A stretch of DNA of 44,162 nucleotides from a virus. Of this stretch, positions 1 to 7,258 are shown in pieces (the stretch's first letter is position 1; the number at the start of each line of letters is the position of its first letter). The DNA is taken from positions 1 to 44,162 of the IMG/VR virus record IMGVR_UViG_3300001686_000010. One strand, 5' to 3'. The position numbers were made by a program, and so were the translations under genes. A model generated the notes under the pieces. It worked only from the letters and a program-made list of their open reading frames with translations, made no database searches and was not told where the DNA came from.

Positions 1-1
1 C

Positions 2-109
2 AGATCAGGAGCAACATCCAATGGTTACAGTTCAGGAGCAACATCCAATGGTGACAATTCAGGAGCAACATCCAATGGTAACAGATCAGGAGCAACATCC
101 AATGGTGAC
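2..109 (+). repeat. 27-bp tandem coding repeat, four copies
   Basis: The core TCAGGAGCAACATCCAATGG recurs at 5, 32, 59 and 86 with a fixed 27-bp period and no change inside the core; only the last two codons of each unit vary. More copies probably lie before base 1. The nucleotide identity suggests recent expansion by slippage or recombination. Confidence 0.95.
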
Positions 110-334
110 AATTGTAGAGCGTCTACGGTTAAGGGTGGTGTTGCTACTGTTATTGGTAAAAATGGCCGTTGTAAAGGAGCAATAGGGGCATGGTTAGTTA
201 TTACCGAAGGAGATTATGATAGCAACCGTGACTTCTATATCAAAGACTTGAAATCTGTTTTGGTTGATGGGGAAATAATAAAAGCAAATACATTCTATTC
301 TTTAAAAGATGGAGAGTTATTTGTTAATCCTTAA
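2..334 (+). CDS. C-terminal part of a 9-residue-repeat protein (5' end outside window)
   Basis: The open frame enters at base 2 and stops at TAA 332-334, leaving 110 residues. The first 36 residues are four copies of a nonapeptide with core SGATSNG followed by two variable residues (Y/D/N then S/N/R), spaced exactly 27 bp. A hydrophobic stretch and a charged C-terminal domain follow, with motifs such as GAWLVITE, KDLKSVLVDGE and YSLKDGELF. I recall similar repeat proteins with the same tail (an 'AATxxG'-type repeat plus a short C-terminal domain) from phages and gut bacteria. A regular Gly/Ser/Asn repeat like this suggests a beta-solenoid. The function is unknown. A hairpin terminator follows 16 bp after the stop, so this gene ends its transcription unit. 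Confidence 0.8.
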   Translation, partial: RSGATSNGYSSGATSNGDNSGATSNGNRSGATSNGDNCRASTVKGGVATVIGKNGRCKGAIGAWLVITEGDYDSNRDFYIKDLKSVLVDGEIIKANTFYSLKDGELFVNP

Positions 335-349
335 ATTATGTGTAGTTTA

Positions 350-390
350 AAAATCGGGCAATGTGAATAGTCAACACCCGATTTTATTTT
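350..390 (+). terminator. Intrinsic terminator after the repeat protein
   Basis: A 9-bp perfect stem, AAAATCGGG (350-358) with CCCGATTTT (377-385), is followed by a T-rich run to 390. It lies 16 bp after the stop of the upstream gene and about 60 bp before the next start. Confidence 0.75.
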
Positions 391-450
391 CCCCACACAG
401 GGGGGTAAGGAAGAAAAAGGGAACACACAGCACAACTAAAAAATAAATTT

Positions 451-612
451 ATGTACACACTTACAACAAAATGTGGGAAGCAATTACTGGTATCTGAATC
501 AGTTTACAATGCCCTTAAAAACGAGTATCTTAATGATACATGGGAATGCAGGGCAACGATTGATGGAAGTACTTATTCCTTTACCCTTTACGATAATTTT
601 AAAGGCATTTAA
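451..612 (+). CDS. Small hypothetical phage protein, 53 aa
   Basis: ATG at 451 opens a 53-residue frame (MYTLTTKCGK... ending YDNFKGI). It sits after an A-rich leader (CTAAAAAATAAATTT), as expected for Bacteroidota translation starts. The residues are mixed and soluble, with two Cys. The longer overlapping frame 473-730 has low-complexity, uncharacteristic residues and is rejected in favour of this one. No family is recognised. It is the first of four small plus-strand genes that look like a co-transcribed early or accessory group. Confidence 0.65.
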   Translation: MYTLTTKCGKQLLVSESVYNALKNEYLNDTWECRATIDGSTYSFTLYDNFKGI

Positions 613-665
613 TCCATACCCACACACCCAAGACACCAACGACCGAAACAAAAAAAATAACCACC

Positions 666-875
666 ATGAGCAAGTTAACCGCTATTGGAAATTATATCTA
701 CAATTTAAAGGTAAGGCAAAGAGCAAGTAAAAGACTTAACCCTGATGGAAGTGTTATTGTATTTTACAACGGCTGCGTATTATCGGAGGCTGACTTTAAC
801 GCAATGTTCCCTATAGGTATTATTTACCATAGTACAAAGGGGGATCGGATTGATAGCGTTCAAAGAAAATATTAA
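666..875 (+). CDS. Small hypothetical phage protein, 69 aa
   Basis: The frame starts MSKLTAIGNY after AAATAACCACC and ends at 875. It is basic at the N terminus (KVRQRASKRL), followed by a beta-type stretch (DGSVIVFYNG) and a C-terminal part with GIIYHSTKGD. The composition is that of a small soluble protein and could suit nucleic-acid binding, but no motif proves it. It lies 53 bp after the previous gene and 20 bp before the next on the same strand. Confidence 0.65.
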   Translation: MSKLTAIGNYIYNLKVRQRASKRLNPDGSVIVFYNGCVLSEADFNAMFPIGIIYHSTKGDRIDSVQRKY

Positions 876-895
876 TCACTAAAATACTTATAACA

Positions 896-1216
896 ATGAA
901 AGACTTTATACCACAGATCCCAGCAGACGGCCGCTTCCCTTACTTAACGGCTTTGGGTATTATTACAGACATTGAATTTGCGCTTGCCGGTGATGAAAAT
1001 ATTTTAGCCATTGCAATTAAGGGCGCAATCCACAGACAGGTAAAAGCAGATGAGATAATAAAAACCTGTAAGGATAATATAAGAGATAATTACAACGTCA
1101 TGGCTGATATGCTTTCGGTAAAATTGGTTGAGCGGATCAAAGCGTATCAATTACCAGAACCTGAAAATAATTTGCATCCTCTATTCCAACAGATACTAAA
1201 ACCATTTACAGGATAA
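896..1216 (+). CDS. Hypothetical protein, 106 aa
   Basis: The frame begins MKDFIPQIPADGR after an A-rich spacer. It is predicted mainly helical, with ITDIEFALAGDEN, a basic HRQVKADEIIK segment and a C-terminal LPEPENNLHPLFQQ. It has no membrane segment or signal peptide. It lies in the plus-strand small-gene cluster, 20 bp after the preceding stop. I do not recognise a family. Confidence 0.7.
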   Translation: MKDFIPQIPADGRFPYLTALGIITDIEFALAGDENILAIAIKGAIHRQVKADEIIKTCKDNIRDNYNVMADMLSVKLVERIKAYQLPEPENNLHPLFQQILKPFTG

Positions 1217-1249
1217 TAATATTTACCTTTCACCTAAAACTATAATCAA

Positions 1250-1429
1250 ATGCCTAAAGAGTTAAAATTAAAGCAGCCCAATACCTCAAACATCTTAATT
1301 GATAACACAGAAAGGGATGTTATTATTATCTGGTTTGAAGAAAAAGATGATCCGCAATGTTGCCATGTAGAAAGAGAAAACATACAGGCATTGATTGATA
1401 TGCTTGAAAAATGTAAAAAGAAAAATTAG
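1250..1429 (+). CDS. Small hypothetical protein, 59 aa
   Basis: ATG at 1250 gives 59 residues: MPKELKLKQPN, then an internal TERDVIIIWFEEKDD, a PQCCHVERENIQALIDML helix and a lysine-rich tail (KCKKKN). The CC pair and lysine tail are notable, but no known zinc-binding pattern is complete. It is the last gene of the plus-strand cluster; a hairpin terminator follows 23 bp after the stop. Confidence 0.6.
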   Translation: MPKELKLKQPNTSNILIDNTERDVIIIWFEEKDDPQCCHVERENIQALIDMLEKCKKKN

Positions 1430-1451
1430 TTTTGGTTTAAGCAATGGGGAT

Positions 1452-1487
1452 AAGCGGCTGCCTGTAAAATGGTTTGCCGCTTTTTTT
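1452..1487. terminator. Bidirectional intrinsic terminator between converging units
   Basis: AAGCGGC (1452-1458) pairs perfectly with GCCGCTT (1476-1482), and T7 follows on the plus strand. It separates the plus-strand cluster from the end of the minus-strand lysis gene, whose stop codon (1486) overlaps the T run. Confidence 0.8.
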
Positions 1488-2004
1488 ATGGGATAAACTT
1501 AAAGTCAGCCAATCTATTTAGCCATCCTTTTATAAATCGTTTTTGCGATGGTTTTCGGGTAACTATGTCATTTAAGAATTGCACCCTTGCTCTGTATATC
1601 TTATCAAATATTATTGGAGCCGCTTGAGCATTTAAAACACTTATGGTTGTATTCCCTACTATGCCGTCATCTGTTATATTCATAATTCGTTGCGGTATTT
1701 TTATTCCCCATTTTCCACTACCCCAAACCCAATCCACTAAAATATTAGCTACGCTTTGATTCTGTATATCATCTGCTTTCCACCTATCCCAGTATTGCTT
1801 CAATACAGGCGTAAAATCAGCCTTTGTAAGCAGCTTTATATCTTTGGCATCAACTATACCATCCCCGTCCTTATCATACCCTACAGACCTCCACGTTGCT
1901 ATTGTGATACCCATATTAGTTGCGCCGCCCGCGTCCAATGGGTCTTCAACAAATCCGCCTTCCCATTTAAGTATTATTGGGGCTAGTAAATTAATATTTG
2001 CCAT
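1486..2004 (-). CDS. GH108-type N-acetylmuramidase (phage endolysin) with EF-hand-like loop
   Basis: The 172-residue protein has the GH108 start: a helix ending in KWEGGFV, with Glu15 as the expected catalytic acid, then [15 protein letters not shown]. An [16 protein letters not shown] block and a C-terminal [12 protein letters not shown] segment match the peptidoglycan-binding region normally fused to this family. Such enzymes cut the MurNAc-GlcNAc bond in peptidoglycan during host lysis. Between the catalytic and middle blocks is [12 protein letters not shown] (about residues 44-55), a textbook 12-residue EF-hand calcium loop with Asp at 1, 3, 5, 9 and 12. There is no signal peptide, so export would need a holin, and several candidates lie just upstream in the operon. 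It is the last gene of the long minus-strand operon. Confidence 0.88.
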   Translation of the reverse strand: MANINLLAPIILKWEGGFVEDPLDAGGATNMGITIATWRSVGYDKDGDGIVDAKDIKLLTKADFTPVLKQYWDRWKADDIQNQSVANILVDWVWGSGKWGIKIPQRIMNITDDGIVGNTTISVLNAQAAPIIFDKIYRARVQFLNDIVTRKPSQKRFIKGWLNRLADFKFIP

Positions 2005-2062
2005 TTTATTATGATTTATGGATTAGGTGTATTATTTTGGTACTTTCATAAGCAGTTAGTTT

Positions 2063-2110
2063 TGGTAAACAGCCCTTCATTTTTCAGTGGGGGGCATTTT
2101 TATTTTACCA
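2063..2110 (-). promoter_or_regulatory. Nested stem-loop in the leader of the lysin gene
   Basis: Outer arms TGGTAAA (2063-2069) and TTTACCA (2104-2110) enclose GCCC (2072-2075) and GGGC (2092-2095). It lies in the roughly 210-bp gap upstream of the muramidase start on the minus strand, the largest gap within the lysis cassette. It could be a processing or attenuation structure. On the plus strand it is followed by little of interest. Confidence 0.4.
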
Positions 2111-2196
2111 ATCTATTGCATTCATCAAACTCTTTACTTACTTTTACATTCTACGGAAAGCTGTTATCTGGACACCAGAAAAGAGTGCTACCAATT

Positions 2197-2220
2197 AGCC
2201 TATTTAACGATAGGCTTTTT
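2197..2220. terminator. Terminator-like hairpin between membrane genes and lysin
   Basis: AGCCTA (2197-2202) pairs with TAGGCT (2211-2216), followed by T4 on the plus strand. There is no plus-strand gene here, so for the minus-strand operon it is a hairpin without a clear U tract. It may act as a 3' processing or stability signal. Confidence 0.4.
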
Positions 2221-2285
2221 TATTTCATTAAGCACAGCCATACAGCTATGCCTAAATAAAGAATATCTCTTATCAAGTTCTTCAT
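2220..2285 (-). CDS. Possible 21-aa single-membrane-span micropeptide
   Basis: ATG at 2285 starts 4 bp after the stop of the preceding 156-residue gene and encodes MKNLIRDILYLGIAVWLCLMK. This is a positively flanked hydrophobic segment long enough for one membrane span. It is immediately followed by a hairpin. Its position between holin-like genes and the muramidase fits a small lysis accessory peptide. The shortness means it could also be chance. Confidence 0.4.
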   Translation of the reverse strand: MKNLIRDILYLGIAVWLCLMK

Positions 2286-2288
2286 TTT

Positions 2289-2759
2289 TTATGAATTATT
2301 CTCTGATTGATGTGCTGCTTCGATTGTTGTTGTAATGTTTGCAATGTGCGTTCCTTCGGGTGCAAGGTTGTGGGCCAATGCTACAGCTATAGCATGACGT
2401 ACTTGATCCGAAGCATTGTCGTTATGGGTTGCAAAATAATCCTGTAGTGCCGTTATTGCATCTTCCAATGAATTTATACCAATTCCTAAATTGAAAGTGT
2501 GGGCTACGGAAATTAATGACTGCTCTAGTTGTGTTTCATTAAGGTTAGGAAATTTGTCTGCAATAAGTTTTCGTACCTCATCGGCTGTGTTTTCAATAGC
2601 ATTGCTGATAATTGATACAATACCCGTTCCATGCAATATAGAATCCTTAACTGCTGGTGGAAGCGCATCTAATACTTGCCTGCCAATGTGTAATATCCCT
2701 GCCAAAAAATGGCCTATAAAAGCAATAATTTTTCCAAAAAATGTTTTACCTGTTGACAT
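2289..2759 (-). CDS. Hypothetical protein of the lysis region, 156 aa
   Basis: The N terminus MSTGKTFFGKIIAFIGHFLAGILHIG is an amphipathic or hydrophobic helix that could sit at a membrane. The rest is soluble and mainly helical, with two NLNETQLEQSL / NSLEDAITALQDYF type helices and a C-terminal NITTTIEAAHQSE. No enzyme motif is seen. Its place between small membrane proteins and the endolysin suggests a role in host lysis, which is inference only. It starts after a 26-bp gap on the minus strand. Confidence 0.7.
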   Translation of the reverse strand: MSTGKTFFGKIIAFIGHFLAGILHIGRQVLDALPPAVKDSILHGTGIVSIISNAIENTADEVRKLIADKFPNLNETQLEQSLISVAHTFNLGIGINSLEDAITALQDYFATHNDNASDQVRHAIAVALAHNLAPEGTHIANITTTIEAAHQSENNS

Positions 2760-2785
2760 AATGATTGTTTTTTATAATGAGTAAA

Positions 2786-3214
2786 TTAGTTACGGTTGGA
2801 GATCTCGTTGTCCTTCGGTGCGCTAGGGGTCATTGAAGATAAATCTGTTTTATCAACTTTTTCTCCTGTTGCTGCTTCAAATTTATTTACAGCTTCGTCT
2901 ATTGGCACAGGTGGTTTGTCTTTCCCCAAAAACTTTTCTATTATTTCAAATAACCTAGCCGCAACCAATTCATAAAAAGAAGTTACCATAAGGTAAGTAA
3001 TGAATAAATTGGCTATTTGGTTTTTTGCGATGCCCGTTGTGAAATAAATGATAATAAGATAGGCGATAGCAAACGCTGTGGCGAAGCCTAAAAAATTTAA
3101 AGACTCCTGCTTACTTAACCTGAAATACTTGCTTCCAAAATAACGTCCGCCAATTAATATAACTGATGCAAAAACCCAATCTATTGAGTTTAGGATCATT
3201 GTAAATTTATCCAT
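2786..3214 (-). CDS. Membrane protein with three probable spans, holin candidate
   Basis: Residues about 12-24 (WVFASVILIGG), 40-61 (FLGFATAFAIAYLIIIYF) and 69-87 (ANLFITYLMVTSFYELVAA) are hydrophobic, followed by a charged cytoplasmic-type tail of about 50 residues (KDKPPVPIDEAVNKF... to EISNRN). Several small hydrophobic genes followed by a charged-tailed membrane protein just before an endolysin is the usual setting of holins. Which of the four neighbouring membrane proteins is the true holin cannot be decided from sequence alone. Confidence 0.7.
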   Translation of the reverse strand: MDKFTMILNSIDWVFASVILIGGRYFGSKYFRLSKQESLNFLGFATAFAIAYLIIIYFTTGIAKNQIANLFITYLMVTSFYELVAARLFEIIEKFLGKDKPPVPIDEAVNKFEAATGEKVDKTDLSSMTPSAPKDNEISNRN

Positions 3215-3234
3215 TGGTTTAAGGTTTTATTGAG

Positions 3235-3453
3235 TTAAGGTTTTTTCTTTTTATTAAGTTCGTGGCGTTGCTCCTCCAATTCCATTGCTGTCTTGCGGCG
3301 TTTTTGATCCCGGTCTATAGCTAGGTAAACAATTTTAACTCCTAGCAAGATGCCGGAAAGTACGAACAACACATCGGCTTTCCAACTTCCATAGTTTTCG
3401 ATAATACCTAAGAATGTTATAGGCACTCCCAAGAGGTAAAAAAGTGTGGTCAT
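3235..3453 (-). CDS. Small two-span membrane protein, 72 aa
   Basis: The frame is open to 3519, but I prefer Met23 (MTTLFYLLGVPITF, start 3453). This removes a 59-bp overlap with the upstream gene and leaves a normal 7-bp gap. Two hydrophobic stretches (FYLLGVPITFLGI and VLFVLSGILLGVKIVYLA) are followed by a strongly charged tail rich in Lys, Arg and Glu (RDQKRRKTAMELEEQRHEL). The short hydrophobic body and charged tail resemble phage holins or spanin-like proteins. Confidence 0.65.
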   Translation of the reverse strand: MTTLFYLLGVPITFLGIIENYGSWKADVLFVLSGILLGVKIVYLAIDRDQKRRKTAMELEEQRHELNKKKKP

Positions 3454-3460
3454 AATAGCT

Positions 3461-3805
3461 TTAGTTTCTATCACCTGTTGTTGTTTCTGTAATGGACTGA
3501 TAAAAGATGATTGTCGCATAAATTAAAAATAGCACCCCTACAATTCGGGTGTTGTTAATACTTAAACCTGTTACCCATGATATACAATCCCACAACAACC
3601 TTACCAACATGAAATATAATATTGGTTTAAAGGCTTTTCTTTGCCCTTGTGGGTAGCAAATTAAATAAGCCATCAGGCAATAACCTATCTTATCCCACAT
3701 GGCATAAATTCTTCCCCACTGCTCTGAATAACTTCCATAATCAAAGGTAGCCATTGATGTGAATACCAATAGCCCAATAAGGAAAAATGATATGGTAAAC
3801 CGCAT
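3461..3805 (-). CDS. Multi-span membrane protein, 114 aa
   Basis: Four hydrophobic segments can be seen (ISFFLIGLLVF, IGYCLMAYLIC, PILYFMLVRLLW and IVGVLFLIYATIIFY). The preceding gene ends TGA inside GTGATG, and the ATG at 3805 overlaps that stop, so the two are translationally coupled. A GTG one codon earlier (3808) is an alternative start. No family is recognised. It lies in the run of membrane proteins before the endolysin. Confidence 0.65.
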   Translation of the reverse strand: MRFTISFFLIGLLVFTSMATFDYGSYSEQWGRIYAMWDKIGYCLMAYLICYPQGQRKAFKPILYFMLVRLLWDCISWVTGLSINNTRIVGVLFLIYATIIFYQSITETTTGDRN

Positions 3806-3975
3806 CACGGATTAATTGGTGGCTTAGTAGGCCTATCCCCTCCTATTGAACTAAATGAACTTGTAGTACCATCCCAAAAATAATAGTTGGTTAAATAATG
3901 ATACCACTTACCGTTTTCGCCTGCTTGCGGGAGTGCGTCGCATTCAATGATTATTAGGTCGTCGTTGTCTGGCAT
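3805..3975 (-). CDS. Small acidic hypothetical protein, 56 aa
   Basis: ATG at 3975 opens MPDNDDLIIIECDALPQ and ends PTKPPINP, with an aromatic middle (KWYHYLTNYYFWDG). It exactly fills the gap between two membrane-protein genes. It has 5 bp to the upstream stop (3981) and a TGATG overlap with the downstream gene, which is strong positional evidence for a real gene. It is soluble; the aromatic cluster could bind a carbohydrate or a partner. No family is recognised. Confidence 0.65.
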   Translation of the reverse strand: MPDNDDLIIIECDALPQAGENGKWYHYLTNYYFWDGTTSSFSSIGGDRPTKPPINP

Positions 3976-3980
3976 TTTAT

Positions 3981-4244
3981 TTAGGTTTTATTTTTAAGGT
4001 AAAAAAGTATTCTCAGTTTAATTATTGCTTTTGGAACTAATACTAAATTCCAAAATACATTGTATTGAGGTTCAAATATAGCAACGTAAGCAATAGCACA
4101 AATGAATATGAAAACCTCTATTGCAAAGTTCCATATCATTAACTTTCGCAGGATGCCGTTCTTTGAAATATAGAACTCATGAGCTACAATGGCAGCCACG
4201 ATCAAGATGATAACCAGCAATGTTTCAGTTAAGATAAAATTCAT
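3981..4244 (-). CDS. Small membrane protein with probably three spans, holin candidate
   Basis: The 87 residues are almost entirely hydrophobic: LTETLLVIILIVAAIVA, then LMIWNFAIEVFIFICAIAYVAIF, then FWNLVLVPKAIIKLRILFY, ending KNKT. The size and topology fit a class I phage holin, which would form the inner-membrane lesions that release the endolysin. It overlaps the upstream BhlA-like gene by 4 bp, so the two are probably translated together. Confidence 0.65.
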   Translation of the reverse strand: MNFILTETLLVIILIVAAIVAHEFYISKNGILRKLMIWNFAIEVFIFICAIAYVAIFEPQYNVFWNLVLVPKAIIKLRILFYLKNKT

Positions 4245-4456
4245 TTTTTGTTTTGGTGTTCTAGTAAGGTCTTTAAGCCAGACAAAATATTGGTGTTGTC
4301 CTTTATGTTTTGATTCGATTCCTTTCTATCCTCCTTCATATCCTGTCTCCACTCATCTCTTTCTTTTTTGTGGGATGTGGCCTGATAAATAATAAACCAG
4401 CTAAGACCTATCAACCCCGCACCAGCTATTCCATATTGTAGTAAGGTGTTTTCCAT
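4241..4456 (-). CDS. BhlA/UviB-like holin-type peptide, 71 aa
   Basis: The protein starts MENTLLQYGIAGAGLIGLSWFIIYQ, one membrane span near the N terminus. A charged region follows (SHKKERDEWRQDMKEDRKE) and a helix predicted to form a coiled coil (NIKDNTNILSGLKTLLEHQ). This arrangement (Met-Glu-Asn start, single span, KxxRE region, short coiled coil) is that of BhlA/UviB-family peptides known from phages and bacteriocin loci. The family call rests on recall of its architecture. It starts the lysis-related run of small genes. Confidence 0.7.
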   Translation of the reverse strand: MENTLLQYGIAGAGLIGLSWFIIYQATSHKKERDEWRQDMKEDRKESNQNIKDNTNILSGLKTLLEHQNKK

Positions 4457-4488
4457 TGCTGGAAGTTTAAAATGGGTTATAGTTTTAT

Positions 4489-4971
4489 TTAGTTTTTCTT
4501 AATACCATATACATACACATCAATAGCACTTGCGCCAAGTGACGCGGTAGTTACTTCAGCACTTATATTGCCTGTACTTCTTACTGCTCCTGTTAATTGT
4601 ATCGGGTAATTATTATCTGTGGCTGTTAAGGTTAATAAGGGAGTAACGCCAACTAAATAACCCGCATCTGTCTTTATCCGAATTACTCCAATTCCCAAAG
4701 TACCTGATGAGAATTTAAAAACACAGATAATTGGGTTGTGGGTTGCCAATGATATACCACTTACAAAGTCAAGTGCCGTAGATGCCAAAGCATTTCCGGC
4801 TACTCCTGTCTTAGATGCTATTAGTTGAATAGTACCTAAATTATCTGCTATTGTTGTTGGAGGATACCATGTAAATGCCGCATCGCCTGTAGCGGTGAAA
4901 ATATAATTGGTATGCTGTTGACCATAAGCAATAGAAAATAAAAACGATACGGTAATTAATACTTTTTTCAT
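4489..4971 (-). CDS. Secreted or virion beta-rich protein with signal peptide, 160 aa
   Basis: The N terminus MKKVLITVSFLFSIAYGQQ is a typical Sec signal with a cleavage site near YGQ. The remainder is a beta-rich domain with many Thr, Ala and Gly residues (TATGDAAFTWYPPTTIAD, IRIKTDAGYLVGV, LTATDNNYPIQLTGAV), like tail-fibre accessory proteins. The gene overlaps the S74 fibre gene by 4 bp (ATGA), which also has a signal peptide, so the two probably work together at the virion tip or cell surface. It has no catalytic motif. Confidence 0.7.
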   Translation of the reverse strand: MKKVLITVSFLFSIAYGQQHTNYIFTATGDAAFTWYPPTTIADNLGTIQLIASKTGVAGNALASTALDFVSGISLATHNPIICVFKFSSGTLGIGVIRIKTDAGYLVGVTPLLTLTATDNNYPIQLTGAVRSTGNISAEVTTASLGASAIDVYVYGIKKN

Positions 4972-7256
4972 TTTTTGTTTTTACTTAATGAGGCTACTTG
5001 TTTTTTCAATGCTTCAATATCTTTTATTTTTTTGTCCAATTGCTGTTGTAGGTCAGTTATCATTTTATACAAGTCCTTTTCGCCGTTCACTACTGCTCCT
5101 AAAATCGCTGTTGTTTGTAGAGAATAATAACCTGCTTTATTAGTTCCTGTTCCATAAGGAATCCAGGACTTAACATTTTGAGCGGAAAATCCTGAATAGG
5201 TACTATCCATTTCAAGACCTGACAGTTTATTGTATTGAAAAGTAATCGGATTAAGGTTTAGTATTTGCAGTAGACCTGTCTTTGACTGTCTGATATTTCG
5301 TTTCATTCTTTCATCTGAAACTGATGTTATATTTCCGCTTGCATCGAATGTAGCTGCGCCTGCACCATAGCCTCCAAACTGCACTCCCGTTGTGCTTAAT
5401 ATAATATTTTTACTATCGCCATCTACCGATATTTCGGCGGTTTTTGCAACCCTGTCAAATGCCATTCCTGAAAATATATCTGTATTATAATCTCCTAAAA
5501 AAAGATTGTCATTTTGAAGCAATATTTGATTAGTTGATGCAATAGACTGAAAATTTCCAACTACATCTAACGCTACTGATGGACTAGATGTGTTTATGCC
5601 GAATTTGCCGTCATGAGTATCTGTGTCAATCGTAGTTATCTGGTTTAGCTTATCAATTATTACTTTATAAGAGTTGGCGTTAGGTTCATCGACACCCAGT
5701 ATGTTAAGAGCATCAAACGAGTTGAATCCTACAGAAAATTTTCCTTTACTAGAATTAAATTCAGGGTCATTATAAAAGTCAGCATTGCTTGTTACCCCGC
5801 TCCCCGTACCATAAACTATTTCTGTGTTTGGGGCGGAGACTGTACCGGCACTTGTTGTATCGGCATAACTAACTAATCCGGTTGTAGGATTATATCTTAC
5901 TGCTTTTGTTCCCACATTATTAGCCAAATCATTAATAGTTAATTTACCATTTGATACTATGTAAATTGAATCTGGTCTAATTAATAATTGGGTATGCGTA
6001 GAGGATAAATTTATATAGTTGTTAGCAACAAGTTGTGCCACACTAAAATTTGTAAAATCAAATTCATGGTTACCACCATTAATACTATTGTCTTTATTTA
6101 AGACGCTTCCATTGTCTAATGTTTGCTGCCATGTCTGAGCTGCCGGTATATCAGAAGTTAGGGCAATAGTTCCGTTGGCATTGGGTAATATCCATGATCT
6201 AATACCTGTTAATGTTGAAGGGTTAAATGTACCGTATTGTGTTGTTGGAGCTACCCCATTATCAATCCTTAAAGACTGATGTCTTGCATATAATGATACA
6301 ATACTATTGGCCTGAAATTCAGTAACCCCCAAAGTAGAGTTAAATGCAAATGCCCCTGCCTGTAAATTGTTTCTTTGTATTATTAAATCAACATTATCTG
6401 TCGTACCTAAAAAATTAGTAGATGAATTTGTTCCTGAATTTCCCAGTAAACCCCACGAACTACCACTCACTATAGATGACAGAGATCGTTTATGAAGTTT
6501 TTGCGCTTGTTGGTTCCATGTAACGATTGAATCATTTGCTGATCCTGTTGGAATATTATCTATTCTATATTGAGTTGCATTTAATTCTATTGAATCTGAT
6601 GAATGTAAAGAAAGGTTGGTAGATGTAGATACCGCGAACCCGGCTAAATTAGAAAACCCCAAAGGATGAGAATCCCCATCTACTAATCTATCTCCTGCTA
6701 ATGTTCCATCTGTATTATAGATATTAGTACTTGTTGGTGTTGGAGCATAAACTAAATGCCTACCTCCTGAAACACTGGTGTCAACGCCTAAAAATTTAAC
6801 TCCAGCTCCGCTATTATCTAATATCCCTATACTATCTAAAATAAACCTTGTTGTATTGTTGGTGCGAAAATCAATCCCATGTTTAGAAATTGTGGAGCCA
6901 AATATCTCATTCCCATTTGCTTGATTAAAAAAACTATTGCCATTCACAAGCCATGCAGTTAATCCCCCACTTCCCGATGGTAGTATTTGAATCCATTGAG
7001 TTGTAGCTAAATTACGATACCACATAGCGACTATTGGAGAAGTTGTTTTGATAATTGCCCCATCGTAAAACTTAATATTAGTCAAGTTTGCGGCGATGGT
7101 ATCAGCAAAGGAAATTGTAATTAATCCTGCTCTTAAACCACCATTTGCAGGCACTTGTAGTAAAGTGGAAGCAGAACCTAAATTTTGTGTGATTGGGTAC
7201 TGGCAGAAACCAGCAAGAGAAAGCGAAATAAATAATATAGTTAATAATTTTTTCAT
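4968..7256 (-). CDS. Tail fibre/spike with C-terminal S74 intramolecular chaperone and N-terminal signal peptide
   Basis: The 762-residue protein begins MKKLLTILFISLSLAGFCQ, a Sec signal, followed by long repetitive beta-rich stretches (trimeric fibre-like, Ser/Thr/Asn-rich). The C terminus from residue 647 reads SDERMKRNIRQS, the Ser-Asp...Lys core of peptidase S74. There Ser647 and Lys652 form the dyad that cuts the chaperone off after trimerisation. A further GFSAQNVK block and a terminal coiled coil (QQQLDKKIKDIEALKKQV) complete the domain. Such proteins bind host surface glycans. A signal peptide on a phage fibre is unusual; see findings. It lies between virion genes and the lysis cassette. 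Confidence 0.88.
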   Translation of the reverse strand: MKKLLTILFISLSLAGFCQYPITQNLGSASTLLQVPANGGLRAGLITISFADTIAANLTNIKFYDGAIIKTTSPIVAMWYRNLATTQWIQILPSGSGGLTAWLVNGNSFFNQANGNEIFGSTISKHGIDFRTNNTTRFILDSIGILDNSGAGVKFLGVDTSVSGGRHLVYAPTPTSTNIYNTDGTLAGDRLVDGDSHPLGFSNLAGFAVSTSTNLSLHSSDSIELNATQYRIDNIPTGSANDSIVTWNQQAQKLHKRSLSSIVSGSSWGLLGNSGTNSSTNFLGTTDNVDLIIQRNNLQAGAFAFNSTLGVTEFQANSIVSLYARHQSLRIDNGVAPTTQYGTFNPSTLTGIRSWILPNANGTIALTSDIPAAQTWQQTLDNGSVLNKDNSINGGNHEFDFTNFSVAQLVANNYINLSSTHTQLLIRPDSIYIVSNGKLTINDLANNVGTKAVRYNPTTGLVSYADTTSAGTVSAPNTEIVYGTGSGVTSNADFYNDPEFNSSKGKFSVGFNSFDALNILGVDEPNANSYKVIIDKLNQITTIDTDTHDGKFGINTSSPSVALDVVGNFQSIASTNQILLQNDNLFLGDYNTDIFSGMAFDRVAKTAEISVDGDSKNIILSTTGVQFGGYGAGAATFDASGNITSVSDERMKRNIRQSKTGLLQILNLNPITFQYNKLSGLEMDSTYSGFSAQNVKSWIPYGTGTNKAGYYSLQTTAILGAVVNGEKDLYKMITDLQQQLDKKIKDIEALKKQVASLSKNKK

Positions 7257-7258
7257 GG

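Noticed and set aside
473-730. 85-residue plus-strand frame overlapping the first small gene
   Set aside because: Its residues are atypical and low in complexity near the end; the 451-612 and 666-875 frames explain the region better.
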